A stretch of 64,000 bases of DNA from Ahaetulla prasina (taxonomy: Eukaryota; Chordata; Lepidosauria; Squamata; Colubridae). The stretch lies in the NCBI RefSeq assembly GCF_028640845.1, contig NC_080541.1:162055502-162119501 (forward strand), written 5' to 3'. Positions within the stretch are counted from its first letter, which is position 1. Each line of letters starts with the position of its first letter. The translations under genes were made by a program, and so were the position numbers. Positions 14,601 to 29,600 of this stretch are shown here, one piece after another. Below the pieces are notes generated by a model, which was not told where the DNA came from, ran no database searches, and saw only the letters and a list, made by a program, of their open reading frames with translations.

Positions 14601-17600
14601 CACCTCTGCACATGCGCAGGACCTTCTGCGCATGTGCAGAGCATCAAAAACAAGATGTGATGACATCCGAGCAGGAAGGCAGAGCCTCCCGCAGCCACCG
14701 CTACTGGTTTGCCCAAACCGGATAGAACCGGCTGAATACCACCACTGATGCAAGATCTAATTAAAAATCATTTTGTTTTCAAATTAATTTAAGTAAATTT
14801 TACAATAATTTATTCAGGAAGCCAATTATGTTTGGTGGCTTTTAGAAATGCAACATGTATAAACCTGTTCAGTAAAGATGATTGGTTCAAACTGCTCAGA
14901 AAATCACAGCAACCGTTGCTGATCTTCAGCAATGCTAGAAAGTAATCATAATCTCAGGCCCATGTAAGGCAATGGGGTGGATTTATAAAGTAAATATGTA
15001 TTATTTTTTCCTCCTTATAACACGTCATTGTCCCATTTTCTCTTTCTTCACCACCTTCCCGGCAGGCTGACTCATGCCCAATACTGGAGAACCGTAAGGG
15101 AAATGCTCAGAACAAAGAACTGAAGGCAGGTAAAGCTGGGGACAAAGAGAAGTTTAACTACTCCTGTACACACATCTCTTTCTTGATGTTAAAATGAGGC
15201 GTCTTTCATGTGCTGCTTTAAAGGTGAAAGGAGCAAACAAAAAACACTGCAGCCTTTGTTGTATCTGTAGCTGCAACAGAACTGAATCTCCAAAACCAAC
15301 CTTTAAATCAGGGGTCTCCAACCTTGGCAACTTTAAGCCTAGAGGACTTCAACTCCCAGAATTCCCCAGCCAGCAAAGGAATTCTGGGAGTTGAAGTCCT
15401 CTAGGCTTAAAGTTGCCAAGGTTGGAGACCCCTGATTTAAATGACCATTCAAGGCCTTATGATCTTGTTATTGAATCGTGTAATATGACTCTTGAGCCAA
15501 AATAATCTGTTCTATATATCACCTCCCTATCTATCAACATGGAAATGTAATAAAAACATGTTAGAAATAAAAACTTATTTTAAATGTTTATTAAAAGGCC
15601 TGATAATTCATTGCAATTTCATATGCATTTAATTTTCTTTCAGTTTTAATAAAAACAGCTATCTTTATCTTCCACACAGACTGACCAAATAATTAAAATG
15701 GCCAATTGAAAGGAATACTTTGGAGGAGGAATATGAAAAAATAAAAAAAAATTCAACCAAATAGTATATATGTAAGCAGCAGCAATTACATTTTTATAAT
15801 TACAGATTGAAATATAGGATACATCTTAAAAGGAATGTTGTATTGCAGCTTGCATTAGCTGTATTATACACCTTAAAAGGGACGCAAAAACCTAAAATTT
15901 CTATTTCCCTTTCATTCATACATTTAAAAAGCTGTTTTGCAAACTGTCTTTTTCCTTGGAAATGAAATTTGTTGCAAGCCCTTAAAGAGTTATATTTGAA
16001 CATGTACAGTATAACATGCAGATTCAACAATAGCAGCCCTCATCTCAAAGTCAAAACTCAGGCTCTGGGATACAGTATGTTATAGTATGTAAAGTAGTCT
16101 TTATCACAAGAAAATCAGTTTGGTGTAGTTATCAAGATATCAGGATAGAAATTGGGAGACAGAAAGCACAAAGTCAGCTGGGTAACCTTGGGCCAGTCAT
16201 TCTCTCTCGGCACTAAGAAGTAAGCGCTGGCCAGGGGTGAAATGCTCCCATTTCGGACCGGATCACTAGATCCGGTAGCGATGGTGGGGAGTGGTTCAGA
16301 GAACCGGTAACAAAAATCCATGCCCACCCCCCCATGCCCAGCTGAGCTGCGCGATCATCAGAGTTTTTTTTTTACTTTTTTACTTTTTTTCTTTTTCTTT
16401 TAAAAGTAAAAAAAAGGCCTCTGATGATCACGCAGCTCAGCTGGGATCGTCAGAACCTTTTAAAAGCATTTTTTCTACAACCTCTTCAGCTGAAGAAGTT
16501 GTAAAAAAATGCTTTTAAAAGGCTCTGATGATCCCAGCTGAGTTGCCTGATTGTCAGAGCCTTTTTTTTCTTTTAAAGGCAAAAAAAATTCTTTTAAAAG
16601 AAAACAAAAGCCTCTGACGATCAGGCAACTCAGCTGGGATCATCAGAGCCTTTTAAAAGCATTTTTTTGCAATCTCTTTGGCCACAGAGGTTGTAGAAAA
16701 AATGCTTTTAAAAGTAAAAAAAAAAAAGTTGGCCATGCCCACCCAGTCACATTACCCCCACCACCACCAAGCCACACACAGAGAACTGGTAGTAACAAAT
16801 TTTACATTTCACCACTGGCAAACCACTTCTGAAAGCCTTGACAAAAATACTACTTGGATTTGTTTAGGCACAAGTCAAAATCAACTGTGACTTAGAAACA
16901 TACCCCCCAAAAGGGGGGATTTATGATGTGAAATCACAACCCCCATGTCAATCTTCCCTTCACCTGTCCTCTCCTCTGGTTGGTGCTTGTACTGTGAAGA
17001 TAACAGAGAAGAAGAAAAAGAAAGAGGAGGACTTGGAAGAAGAGTTGGAGAAGGAGATATCTTCAAATCAATTTAGGCCACAATCCATTGTTGGAAATCC
17101 CTTTCACTTACCTACTTCTTTTGGAAGGACACATACTGGCTTTGATGTAATTGTTCCCAGTGAGTGCTTAATCTCTATCCACATAGTGTATCCAGACAGA
17201 AGGTAAAAGGGTTGAAAGATGCACTCATAAACATTATTCTTAAGCAAATTGCATTCTTTCACCTCTGAATCTGTATGCATGCTTGGAGACTCTGAACAGT
17301 ATATATCGTTCCTTAAAATAATAAAAAAACAATACATAGAAAACTTCGCACTTAAGATCACATAAATACTGTAATATAACTTCTTCATGAAAAAAAATGT
17401 AAATGATAAAACATAGTCTTCACATAACCTGCAGTTTTTTAATTACAAAATTTGTAGTTAACTATTTCAGCTTACTCAGCTAAAATAAACAATTTTATTT
17501 ATGTATTCATTTATTTGTAAAATGTATATGTCATTGAATGTTATTTCAGCATATCTCCCTGAAATAAAGCTATCTATTATAATACATTAAGATGTAAACA

Positions 17601-20600
17601 AAATCCTTAGGCAAATGCCTGGAAAATCTATTTGCATCTCAGAATTTCTCATTTTAGATCATCAGCACCATTGTCTCAAGTCTAATGAACGAACAAGCCT
17701 GAAGCTCATTCTAACTATACACATTTTGCTATAATGTTTGAGGCTACTGGCTTCATTACATTTGAGGCTGAGTTTCTCCATACTGCCATTTCAGTCAGAT
17801 GGGAAGTCAATTATGTCAAGTACTGGAAGACATTTGGCATGTGTCATCTTACCAGAACCTGAGTACACACAGCTGGTGTACTCATGGTTGATTACTTGAT
17901 TGTTGTTATTAGTCATGAAAGATATTGCCTCTTTAACCAAGCCACAGATTTTTAGCCTCTTTGAAAATAGGCAGGTCATTCAGTTTTATATTTACTTTTT
18001 GGTAATCCACCAGAAAAAAAATAAACCTCACAGTTTGATGTAAAGCCTGCTAAAATCAGTGGGAATGCTGATAGTGATAATGAATAGGATCTGTGAGGAA
18101 ATGAATAAATGTCTCTACAAGACATCACACTAAAGAAAGGAACTGCCATCAATCTAGTTTCTCTCTGCGTTGATGAAAAACTAAATGTGGCAGGTACATA
18201 ATATGTTTACTTTCATTCATGTTTTCTCTTTCTTTTGCAGACTTTGGAGATGGAGGGGTGGGAAATTGAATTATTGGTTTCATAGTGCTGACTGGTGACA
18301 TAATCTCTATGTGAAAGAGTACACATGAACAAAGATTATTAAGGGCTATATTGCAATTAGAAAAGAGGGACAGAGACAGAGATCACTTCTAGTACACAAG
18401 GAACTTTGTAAAACTTATTCGTGTTCATCTTCACAATGACTCTAAGAAACAGGTCAATATTAATCTCATTTTGAGAATGGGAAACAGAGGTTGAAGAAAG
18501 GAAGGTGATTTCAACAGCAGTTTGCAAAAGCTAATATCCAATGCTGCCACAATACTAAGCCAAGGAGCCTTAAGGCAAATGTAATACATACTCCTTTCCC
18601 TGGCAAAAGACCTAAGACTAAATTTATTGATTTTAAATGAAACTCGTTTTTTTCCTCTAAGATGCTCAGAACTGTATTTGCAGCTTAACAATAAAACTAT
18701 GAGTATATTAGGCTGTGAGACAATGACTAAGACAAGATAGTTCAGAGGTCTTCACAGTTAAGCCAAATTTGAATCTGCAACATCTTAGTTGCTACCAGAA
18801 ATGTCCGCAGGGAGATCAAGGGAAGGCAAATTATGAAAACACCTTCCAACATTTTCAAGAAAGAATTAGATCCTGTGGATGCTTCTGGTCACCATGTTAT
18901 ATGACTTATTTGTTAAAGTGTCAGTCCGTGATTGAAAGCCAGTTTATCTCCCCCAGAACATATTATCTAGGAGCTCTGGTCAGCAGGTGCTGTTTAGAGC
19001 TAAAAGGTAGCAGTTGAAGTAGCACGCCACTGGATTGATTCACATTAGAATGAAGAATTAAGATACCCAAGGGTCAGTCCTGATCATCCTTCACTTCGAT
19101 GACGATAGGAAAAATATTTATTTATTTATTTATTTATTTTATTTATTTTATTATGAAATTTATTTGCCGCCCATCTTGTGTTCAACGACTCTGGGTGGCT
19201 TACAACATAAAAACGTTTAAAAACAAATACATTTCATAATAAATAAATACAAATAAACATTATTTTTCAGAAAGGAAAGGTTTTATTGTATAAGAGGAAG
19301 ACCTGGGGATTCAAGGACATTGGGGACTATGTTACATTCTTTAATACATTAAATTCCCCTAGAAAACTTGGATTAAGTAACCTAAGCCCAAAGAATAATC
19401 TTGGCAAGCTACTGTATCTTCATGATTGAGTTGAATTAATAAAGCCGGGGTTATCAAATCTGCAGGTAACACAAAATTTGATAGTTTAATTCATATCCCA
19501 GACAATCAAACTGGTTACCAAAACTGGTAAACTGATTACTTTAAAAAGTGATAGTTCTTTAAACTATCATCTATACATTACATTTACACATGAGTTATAT
19601 ATTTGCACAAAGACCTGTGGAGAACTTCTTAAAGTTTACAGAATCATATCCATTACATACAACTTCACTAGGCACCACTTTCACTAAAACCAAGAAATGA
19701 CTTCAAAGGAACAGAGAGGACTGCAACCAGGTAGAAGGATGAGTTCCATAAGATAAAGTATAGTTGATTACCATTTGACCAAGAAGTCAATGTGGAGCTT
19801 GTAATAATTTTATAATATCTTGAGGAAAATTTCTGAAGAACTCAAAATATTAGCACATTCATTCATTTGTGCCCTAAGGAAAGTACTGCCTCAGCAAGTG
19901 GCAGCACCTAGCTGACCTGCTGTTGATTCAATACCTATGTAAGATTGGGCCTGGTTTGACCTACATGGAATATCAGTGGTACAATAAGATTGGTATATTT
20001 AAAAAAATACTGCAGGAGGTAATTTATTTATTGATTTATTTTTTATTATTATTTGCATTTATATCCCACCCTTCTCCAAAGACTCAGGGCAGCTTACACT
20101 ATGTTAGCAATAGTCTTCATTCTATTTGTATATTTATATACAAAGTCAACTTATTGCCCCCCCCAACAATCTGGGTCCTCATTTTACCTACCTTATAAAG
20201 GATGGAAGGCTGAGTCAACCTTGGGCCTGGTGGGACTAGAACCTGCAGTAATTGCAGGCAGCTGCTGTTAATAACAGACTGCATTAGCAGCCTGAGCCAC
20301 AGAGGTTCAGGGAAAACACATATTTAATTGCATGAAAACTGCATGGACATGTCCCAAGTTACAGTGAATTATCTTGATAGGAGGAACATCTCAGCAATGG
20401 ATGGTTCCAATCCAGCTAAATATATTTAGTAATTTATTAAATTGAATATTTTTAAAATATCTTTCACCTCTAGAAAGTGAGCAGAATTAGCACTATTACA
20501 ACAAGGATTGTGATCAGAGTGCGAGAAGCAGTGTCATGAATAAAGCCTGCAATCCATGTTGGTATTGATAGGGCTGAATTTCAAAAGGGTCACAAAATAT

Positions 20601-23600
20601 CTCTACTTCTGCTGTTCAAAAACCAAAATTTGGGACCTTAATAGTGTTCATCAGATATTTGGTCTCAAAACTGGGCCGGGATAGCTCAGGCAATAGAGAA
20701 GCCTGTTATTAGAACACAAAGCCTGCAATTACTGCAGGTTCGAGCCCGGCCCAAGGTTGACTCAGCCTTCCACCCTTTATATGGTAGGTAAAATGAGGAC
20801 CCAGATTGTTGGGGGGGCAATAAGTTGACTTTGTAAAAAATATACAAATAGAATGAGACTATTGCCTTATACATTGTAAGCCGCCCTGAGTCTTCGGAGA
20901 AGGGCGGGGTATAAATGTAAACAAAAAAAAACACAACTGCAATTCCCAGAGTATCTAAATTATGTTTAACCATGCTCTCTGAAATTTTGAGAGTTGCACT
21001 TACCTCTGAGAGTATCAGATTTGAAAAGGCTATTTTAAAGGGCACAGAATTCAGTTTTTCCACTTAAATCACATCCAACCTTTCTTTTAATGAACAGTTC
21101 CATATCACTGTATAGGATTTTCCTCAACCCTGTACTAACTTGAGCTTTGAAAGAAATAGCTTTTCAAAAATACTATATTGAAATGCATGTATACCTGTAG
21201 TATCTTAACAGCAAAGTACTCTCCAAAAGTATTGGATCTGGGTTGATGGACCAGGAACACGCCATTTTTTGTAAGTTGCCATAGGTTTCACATGTGATAT
21301 TGATATTAGCATCTATTTGAAAGACAGCATTAGTGAATATGCAAACAAAGAATAAGGGTTCATCAACATTTATAATTGTAGAAACAATCTGATATATTAC
21401 CTATGATGTATAGTTCAGCGTAACGGTGATTACATTCCTTATTTTCATTACAACAGTATAAAGCATTAAAAAGAAATTTTCCTCCAGGCTTCATTGCAGG
21501 CAAGTTGGTAAGTGTAACTTTGCTAGTGTAGTCATTCACAAAAGTGTACTGGCTACTTGGGATTTCTTTTGCTAAATTCAACCACCAGACTATCTTCTTC
21601 GATGAGATAATTTTGTCTTTGGTTTTATAAACACAATAAAAAGAAATGTTTGTTCCAACACTTGCTAGGAGTTTGGGAGGGAAATACATGACATCTATTA
21701 AAAACAAAAGAAACAAGCCTTATAATATTTTAAACAATTTTTATAACATTATTCTTTATAAAAACAACCACAAATGTTGGATTTTTTAACAACACGTTTC
21801 CCATGTTATTTTTTTATTACTTTGTAATATACTTTATAATTCTTTCTCACTAATCAAGTTTCAAATTTCAACACAAGAAAAAGGCAGTCCTCTCTCAGAT
21901 TAGATCATGAGCATCCACGTTTTTGGTTTGCCTAGGCCACACTGAATGAAGAGGAATTGTCTTGGACCTCATATAAAATATATAATATAGTTGATGTATA
22001 TAAAATCACATCATAATATTAAAAGTTTACAAACTTGTGGGGTCATGTTACTAGCTATCCAGGGCCACATGAAGGCCATGGGCCATGGGTTGAACATCCC
22101 TGAATTACATTATATGCTCTTCCTCCTTAGTTATGAAAGACGATGCCCCAAACTTTAGAATTCATTGATTCCAAATGTGCATTTTAATCCCTCCTTTCAA
22201 TTATTCTATAATGTGACAAAAACAGCCATTAGCCCACCATTCCTTTAGCTTTAATTCATTATTGTGGGCATCTATTCAGGATCCATTTGATACGTTTGGA
22301 ATCTGTAATGTATAACATCTTGTATGCCATTCAAGATCTTTAGATTGGGATCTATTACAGATATTGTAAAAATAAACAAATAAATTTTAATTTCTCATGG
22401 GCCATGATGCGGAGTGTGTGTGTGTATCTATGTGTGTAGGCTTCTTTTACCCTTCTATAACTTTTTACTATTTCTTCTATGTTTCTGTAGTTTTTAAATC
22501 TTTGTAAAATTTTCTTTTAATGATACGAATAATAAATAAAACATTTATTATCATCACTATCATTATTACTATTTTCAAAATTATACAAATACAAATCTAT
22601 TTTAAAAATTGCAATTATTTAGAATAAATTCTCCATTTATCCAAATTAAGATTACATTGAAAGTTCATTTGAATCACAGTTCATGGTATTCTTACAAGAA
22701 AGATACTCTGATTTCAAATATTATGAACTATTATTTCATGCATAAATTGCATGTATCATGTCAAACTTGAACCTACTCAAAGTTTTTGTTTTTACTATAA
22801 GTGCTTCAAATTGTGTAACACACCAACATATACATAAGTGGCTTTATATTTTTCAAAGCAGTCAAATAAAATGATCTAATATCCTGGATTAATAACATTT
22901 TTTACGTGAAGGTACCTTGTAGATCCATGTTAAAAGGTGAGCTCCAATCACTCCAAAGACCTAATTCCTGATGGTTCTTGCACCGAACCTGAATTATATA
23001 TGAAGATTCGAGTAACTCATTATTTATAATCAGCGATGTTCCCATGGTAATTTCAGCCACCTATTAAATTATATTTTTAAAAATAATAAGAATAATGCCG
23101 TTCTTTCGCTGAATTAATTAAAAATATAAAATCAGAGATGATAAAATGAAGCTAATAAAAAACAAAAGAGGGCTTATTTCTTGGTTTTAACACCTGACGT
23201 TATATAAAGTTTATGTGTTCAGAATGCAAAGGTTACATACATGCACTCCATGGGGACATTGTCCCCTTCCAATTTGATTGATAGAAAATGCTTTCAGTAA
23301 TACAAAATGAAAATAAAGAGGATTGTGCAACATTTCACATATGCAGATAGAATTTGCTTCCTTAAACAAATCCATGCTAAACCTTAAACAGACCTTAAAC
23401 CAAACCTTAAACAGATTTAAAGTACATTTAGGGAGTAGTATTTTTAGGAATATGTGCAATTGGGGGAGTAGATTGTAATCCCACTGCATCTCACTTAAAA
23501 GTATGTTTTCATGCTTGCATTGTGAGCTAATGAAATACAGGCAATCCTCAATTTATGACCTACAATTGAGTCCAAAATTTATGTTGTTAAGTGAGAAATT

Positions 23601-26600
23601 TGTTAAGTGAGTTTTGCTCCATTTTACAACGTTTCTTGTCACATCTGTTAAGTGAATTACTGAAGTTGTTAAATTAGTAACCTGGGATGCTCTAATGATC
23701 ATAAGCGTAAAAAACGGTCATAAGTCACTTTTTCAGTGCTGTTGTAACTTTAAACTAAATGAACTGTTATAAGTCAAGGACTACCTGTATAATCCAATGA
23801 AAGTGAAGCATAATTAAATCTCTTTTATTTTGAAGTATTAAATTTGTTAGTTTTAATCATTTCAATGCATAGGTATCCAGCACAAACCATTATAATGACA
23901 CTTGGCCAATAAAAAATTCTATTCTATTCTATTCTATAATTGAAGGCTGGGTACAAATATCTGAAACGTATGGTTTGTGTATTGATATGACAATATCAAT
24001 ATGTATTTCCTCATTATTCTATCTTGCTACTGCCAAATGTAAAGTCATAGTTACAAGAAAACTATTATTCTCCATATACTGAATAACTATTTATATTGCA
24101 TAGTTCATTTTTCAGCTTCTCAGAAATATAAGATTGATTAATCTTAAATTAAGGTTGCCAAATTTACAGTGACTCTTAAACCTATTTTATAAGAGGCGCA
24201 GAATAAGGAATTTGTCTCACCTGTTGAAAACTTTTAGTTGAGTTTGTAAAACATTTCACTTCGTACAGAAATAAATTGGATTTAGATGCTGGTTGAGACC
24301 AAGAGATTTTTATTTGTCCTGTGTCTGTCATTTCAACTTGCAGATATAACGGAGGGTCAGGTTTTACTGCAAAATAGTATGATAAACAATATGCCTTAAA
24401 CACATTTATTTACAGTAATATTTTAAGCTTGCTAAAATGTTTGTTTTAATTTAATCATCTCTGTTTGTGTATACAAATATTTTATTTACAGAGGTTCAAA
24501 TATTTTTAAATAACACAGTTAATATCTAGAGCATCTTTTTCAATCAATTTCACCTTAAGTAAGAAAGAGTACTCTATTGGCTCATGTTCCAGTTAAACAA
24601 AACAATTTCAACATACAATATGTATAAATGCCTTGGTGAATTGTGGTTGTGGTCTGAAACAGTTGTGGCTGGAGTTTGTTCAGTATCCAAAGGAAGCAAA
24701 GTAATAATTAAAATTCTCATATTATTTACTATGTCAAAGTTTGAAAGGAAGATTTCCCATACCAGGCAATAGGTTTGGTAGAAAAAGAACAAAAGTAGGT
24801 ATTTTTAAAAAAAAGATGAATAATATAAATAAATGACTAGGTTTTTCTAATTCATGGGATGGAAAGTTTAACAATATTCCCTTATATTAATGCTAACTCT
24901 AAAACTGCCACCTGTCTAGGTTGAAATCTGAATACAGATATTTAAGATCAAGTATCAAACAATATACAAATTATTATATAAGTAATTATAGAATTTGATA
25001 GTATTTATTTAAGGAGCTATAATATTAAATACTGTATGGTTTATCTAATTGTACCCTTAATTGGCCTGTATATTATAATAATCTCATTTATTTTCCATAA
25101 ATTATATTCACATAATATATATTTGATCTGAATCACTGTTATGAGAAAATGATGTATAATTCTGTACTACTGATTTGAATATTCAACTTTTATCACTATT
25201 CTTGAATTTCATCTATAACTACATTTCTAGGTTTATTTTGAGAATCATTTCTTTCCAAATAAGCATACTAAAGCAATATAATTCAAACAATATGACAATA
25301 CTTAAGACTGACATAATTCAAACATTATTCATATTATTAAAATATTTAATCATTTACAAATTATTCAAGATATTTGTAAAATGAGTGAAATGATGTACAA
25401 TAACATACAATATATCAGTAAACCAGCAAGTATGATTAAAATATAAAAGGTCAATAAAATCAATATTTGCAATGGAGTTTACAGTAGATCATATGTAAAG
25501 TTTTGCTTAAAAATATTACTTATTCTTATGAATATATACAAGACTGCATTTCTAGTAATTCAGTACACACTGATTTATATTATGAACATTCCTGTGGCTG
25601 CTGCCTGAAAAAGTATGCACAAGGTTAAATCTTCATCTTGTATTAAAGAAAGAATCTCACTTCATGTGACTGATTTTTAAAAACTAACTGCCACTAGAAA
25701 CTCTGCGCCTTGGAAGAGTAAGTTTAAAAGTGGAAGTTAACATCACAAAGCTCACTTTCGCAATTCCATTCCACAACAAAGTATAGCTAACTTTTATATA
25801 AAGTTATCTTAAGCCATATTTTTAAAAATAGATCCAAACCTTGCATCATTTGAAGTGATGTAACTGAATTATAACAAATGCTATTTTAGTTCTGCTAACT
25901 AGAAGATTTAAATATCTGACTACTGAATAATATGATTTACAGAAACATTGTGTAATTCCTGTAACTCCATCACGTTTCCCAAACATTAAACTATATTATA
26001 ACTAATATAAAACACTCATTCTAAAAAATTTATAATAATTTACTAAACTAACATAATAAAAAACATTATTTATCTATTTGTATTATAATAAAATACAAAA
26101 TAGTTCAGACAATGAGTAATTTTGAAGCATCTACTTATTAAGCCAGAAAGTATCAAAAGATTAAATGCAACTATCATCTGATTATATAAAACTCTGATTT
26201 AATTATATAGAAGTAAAATTAAGAAATCTAAATTACATTTTAATGAAACAAGCATTATATTAATACAGCTATCTTTCAGAATGTCAGCATCCCCTCAAAG
26301 TGAAATTGTATGTTTAAAAACATGATGTTTTTTATAAGAACTACAAGATCAATTTCCCTATTGTTATTCCATCAAGATATGTTGAAACTATAATTTCCAC
26401 AATTGCTAGCAACCAATTCTGGGAGTTGCAGTTGGAGTATAACTAAGGGTACCATAGAATATAGTAGAATATTTTATTGGCCAACTGTGATTGGACACAC
26501 AAGGAATTTGTCTCTTGTGCATAAGTTCTCAGTGTACAGACAAACAACAAAATAATATAATCATAAGATGCCAAAAAGAGAAGGTAGTAGAAAATATATT

Positions 26601-29600
26601 ATTTTATTAGAAAGAACTGATATCTTTGACTTGTCAAATCTTCACACTCATTCTTCACACTGTGTTTTGTGCCACAGCATGGATTATGAAAAATAATATA
26701 TTCTTCCTTGAATACAATTTTATTTATAATATAAATATAGTATAATATGAATTTAAATAATTTAAATTTACTTATATTAAGTCTGAGTGTCAGAATAGTG
26801 AGATGTCAAAGTACAAATCACAATATTCAATGAATGCTAGAGTTATAACTAATAATACTAATTCAATGTTTTAGGGAATTCATTCAGGACTAATATCACT
26901 AAACAGAATGACTGTTTTACTTCTAATTAAAGCATGTTGGGATGCTGAAAAAAAGATTTTAACATAAACATTTCGTTCTGTGCTGCCTTTCTCATTGCTT
27001 CATAGTTCTGAGAGAATCTATCCTTTAGAGTAAGTTTGACTTAGCCATGATGTACATCTATACCTATAAACCAAGATTGTCTTCATTACTGTGGAATTTC
27101 AAAAATAATTTTGGCTTAGTTTGACAGCTTGGCAAGCATGCTTGATGTTTTTGCTAATAGATCAAAACTTACCAATATCTATAGGCTTGACTGACATCAA
27201 TGGTGACTGCAGTAATATATTTCCATTTGTGATCTTGAGCCACATAATGTAAATATGATTCAATTTTATTGAAGATATCTGACATTCATATGTTTGGGCT
27301 TTTAGAATATTACAGTGAATGGCTGTAGAATTTTCCTTTAGTAAATTTGTAGAAGCACTTTCCAGTGATGCATTTGTTCTGAAAAGAAAAGAAAACCAGG
27401 GATTTTCTTGTTATTTCTTTTACTAGATCATGCAAAGGACTTTATTAGAAATTCTGTAAATTGCTTGCATTATTTTTGCTATTCAAGAAATGAAAAAAAA
27501 AACCTGTGTTGTAAATGCCACAAAGTACTTTTACTTATACAAAGGCATGGTAAAAATGTGTAGCCATTTTATATAAATATAACAATCCATTCCAATTATA
27601 TTATTAAAATACATTTCTACATCAATATCAATAAGCACTATCAAGCCATTACTGTGGCAGATGGAAAAACAAACATTTGAGTGATGGTGTGCCTGTACAT
27701 TACAACTATCCCATTTTTATCCATTTCATCTATTTTATTTAAAATTGAAGAAAAATGTTCAAAAATATGAAATCTTCACTGATCCCAAACTGATCAGTCT
27801 ATAGAACTCCCTCTCTTGTCCTGTAAGTGGTAAGTATGCTTGCTTGAAGGCCAGTTACTAATTTGCAATAAAATTCCTTTTGGAAAAAAATTTGAGAAAC
27901 AAGAAAGGAGGCAGAGTGTCCAGGAAATTCACTCCACGGGGGGGGGGGAAAAACAAACCTTAGTGGCTTCTTGTCTCGCTAAAACTCCACCAATCATCCA
28001 AAGGCAACACAAGCTCTCTATAATTATAAAACTTGACTGGGGGAGAGGAAACCTAACTCCAAAGCTGCGTCAGTGTTTTACATACAATTTTTAAGTGTCC
28101 CTGTTTAACAAAGGGAAAAGAATTTGGGGATAACCAGAAGTTCAATTGTTTTACAAGGAAAAACCATAAGGCAGAAAGTAAGAAGGCAGAAACCTCAACT
28201 ATAGAGCAGACATGGTTGTAGGGTGACATATTGTGTTGTTGTGTAAATGGAGAGTTTACGAAATAGTCCAATAGTGCTATTGTTCACTTGTGTAGAAAGA
28301 CTCAAAAGAATCCAAGAATTAGCACCACTGTGTGGCAGTTATTTGGGTAAACTGGACAAGCAGAAATTCCTGCAAAATATTATTGTGTATTAAAGGATAA
28401 TTTCATATGGTTGAATTTTTTGGGTGAATTCCCCCATTACAAAGCCAAAGTTTGAAAACTTCAAAATTTTATATAATATTTTTAAAAATCCTATTGGGGA
28501 GGAGAAATTATTTTTCTGCAAAAAAAAAAGGTATCTGCTTGATGCTTTAAAAAACCTTCAGTGACTGAGATACTTTTAAAAGTTTTTTAAAATGTAAGTA
28601 AGTAAGTTAATAAATATCGAACAAACTTATACTATTTGGAAAATGAATTCCTGGGGAAGGATAAAGAATGGAAGAAATAAATAGAAGCAGCTGAAAAACA
28701 CTCACAGTTGCCTTTGTACAATATTTTGTTATAATATTAGATTCATTCACCTTGGAATACTATTGAAATCTTTTCAGAATGAAAAGATATAATTTTCTTG
28801 ATGTTAAAATCTGAATTTTTCTTTTTTTAGTCTGTACAGACATAATACCAACAGAATGTTAACAGAATATGCAACAAGGCAAGAAAAAAGGCTTGCAAAG
28901 AGAAATATAAAATTGCATCTGTTGCTCTATAAAAGGCTATGCCTCTTTTCAGCTTTTTCTTCAAAATTATATCCTTCAAAATGTAAAATTATACTAAAAC
29001 ATCAAAATTAATATCTCTCAAATATTCTTATGTTATCTTCATGGTGTTAAATCTAACATTGTAGTTTATTAAGTAACTATATAATATGCTTTTCTCATTT
29101 CAAACTCTTTTGAGTCAATGTGCATGAGATATATGTGTAGGGTTTTTTCTGCACATCTATTTTTTTATCTTGTCTAGTTTTGCTTTGCTTTTATATTTTC
29201 TTTCCTTTTAGGAGTTTGTATTTTAATGTTCTGAATAAAATGAAAAAATATTGTCAAAAAAAGAATTCAAACTCTTCTGAGTTCATTATTTGGACTAGAT
29301 TATGGAAAGTCTGGGGTTTTTTTTTTAATTTGACAGTATACTATTTTGTTTTCCTTCCTCTAAAAAATTTAGTTCAAAATATCTTCTTTGGCTGACCTCT
29401 CTAAATAATTTTGTTTTTTTCCCAAACTAGAAAACTGCTCAGATGAAACAAACATCTTTTTGAATATATATTAACTTGTGACGTCCAAAATGGAAGGTAC
29501 TAGATGAAGTGTAATAAAAAGACCAAATTAGCCCTTGGCAACAACAGTGTCAGTGTGAACAGAAGCAGTAACTAACAAAACACCTCAGCCCTTGTGGCAG

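Noticed and set aside
16339..16714. CRISPR-like array from regularly spaced repeats
   Set aside because: Repeats alternate in orientation and pair with each other, spacing is set by hairpins, and the host is a vertebrate.
20673..20752. Candidate tRNA gene
   Set aside because: A and B boxes and acceptor-like pairing are present, but the anticodon arm is degenerate and an L2-type tail follows, so it is the head of a SINE.
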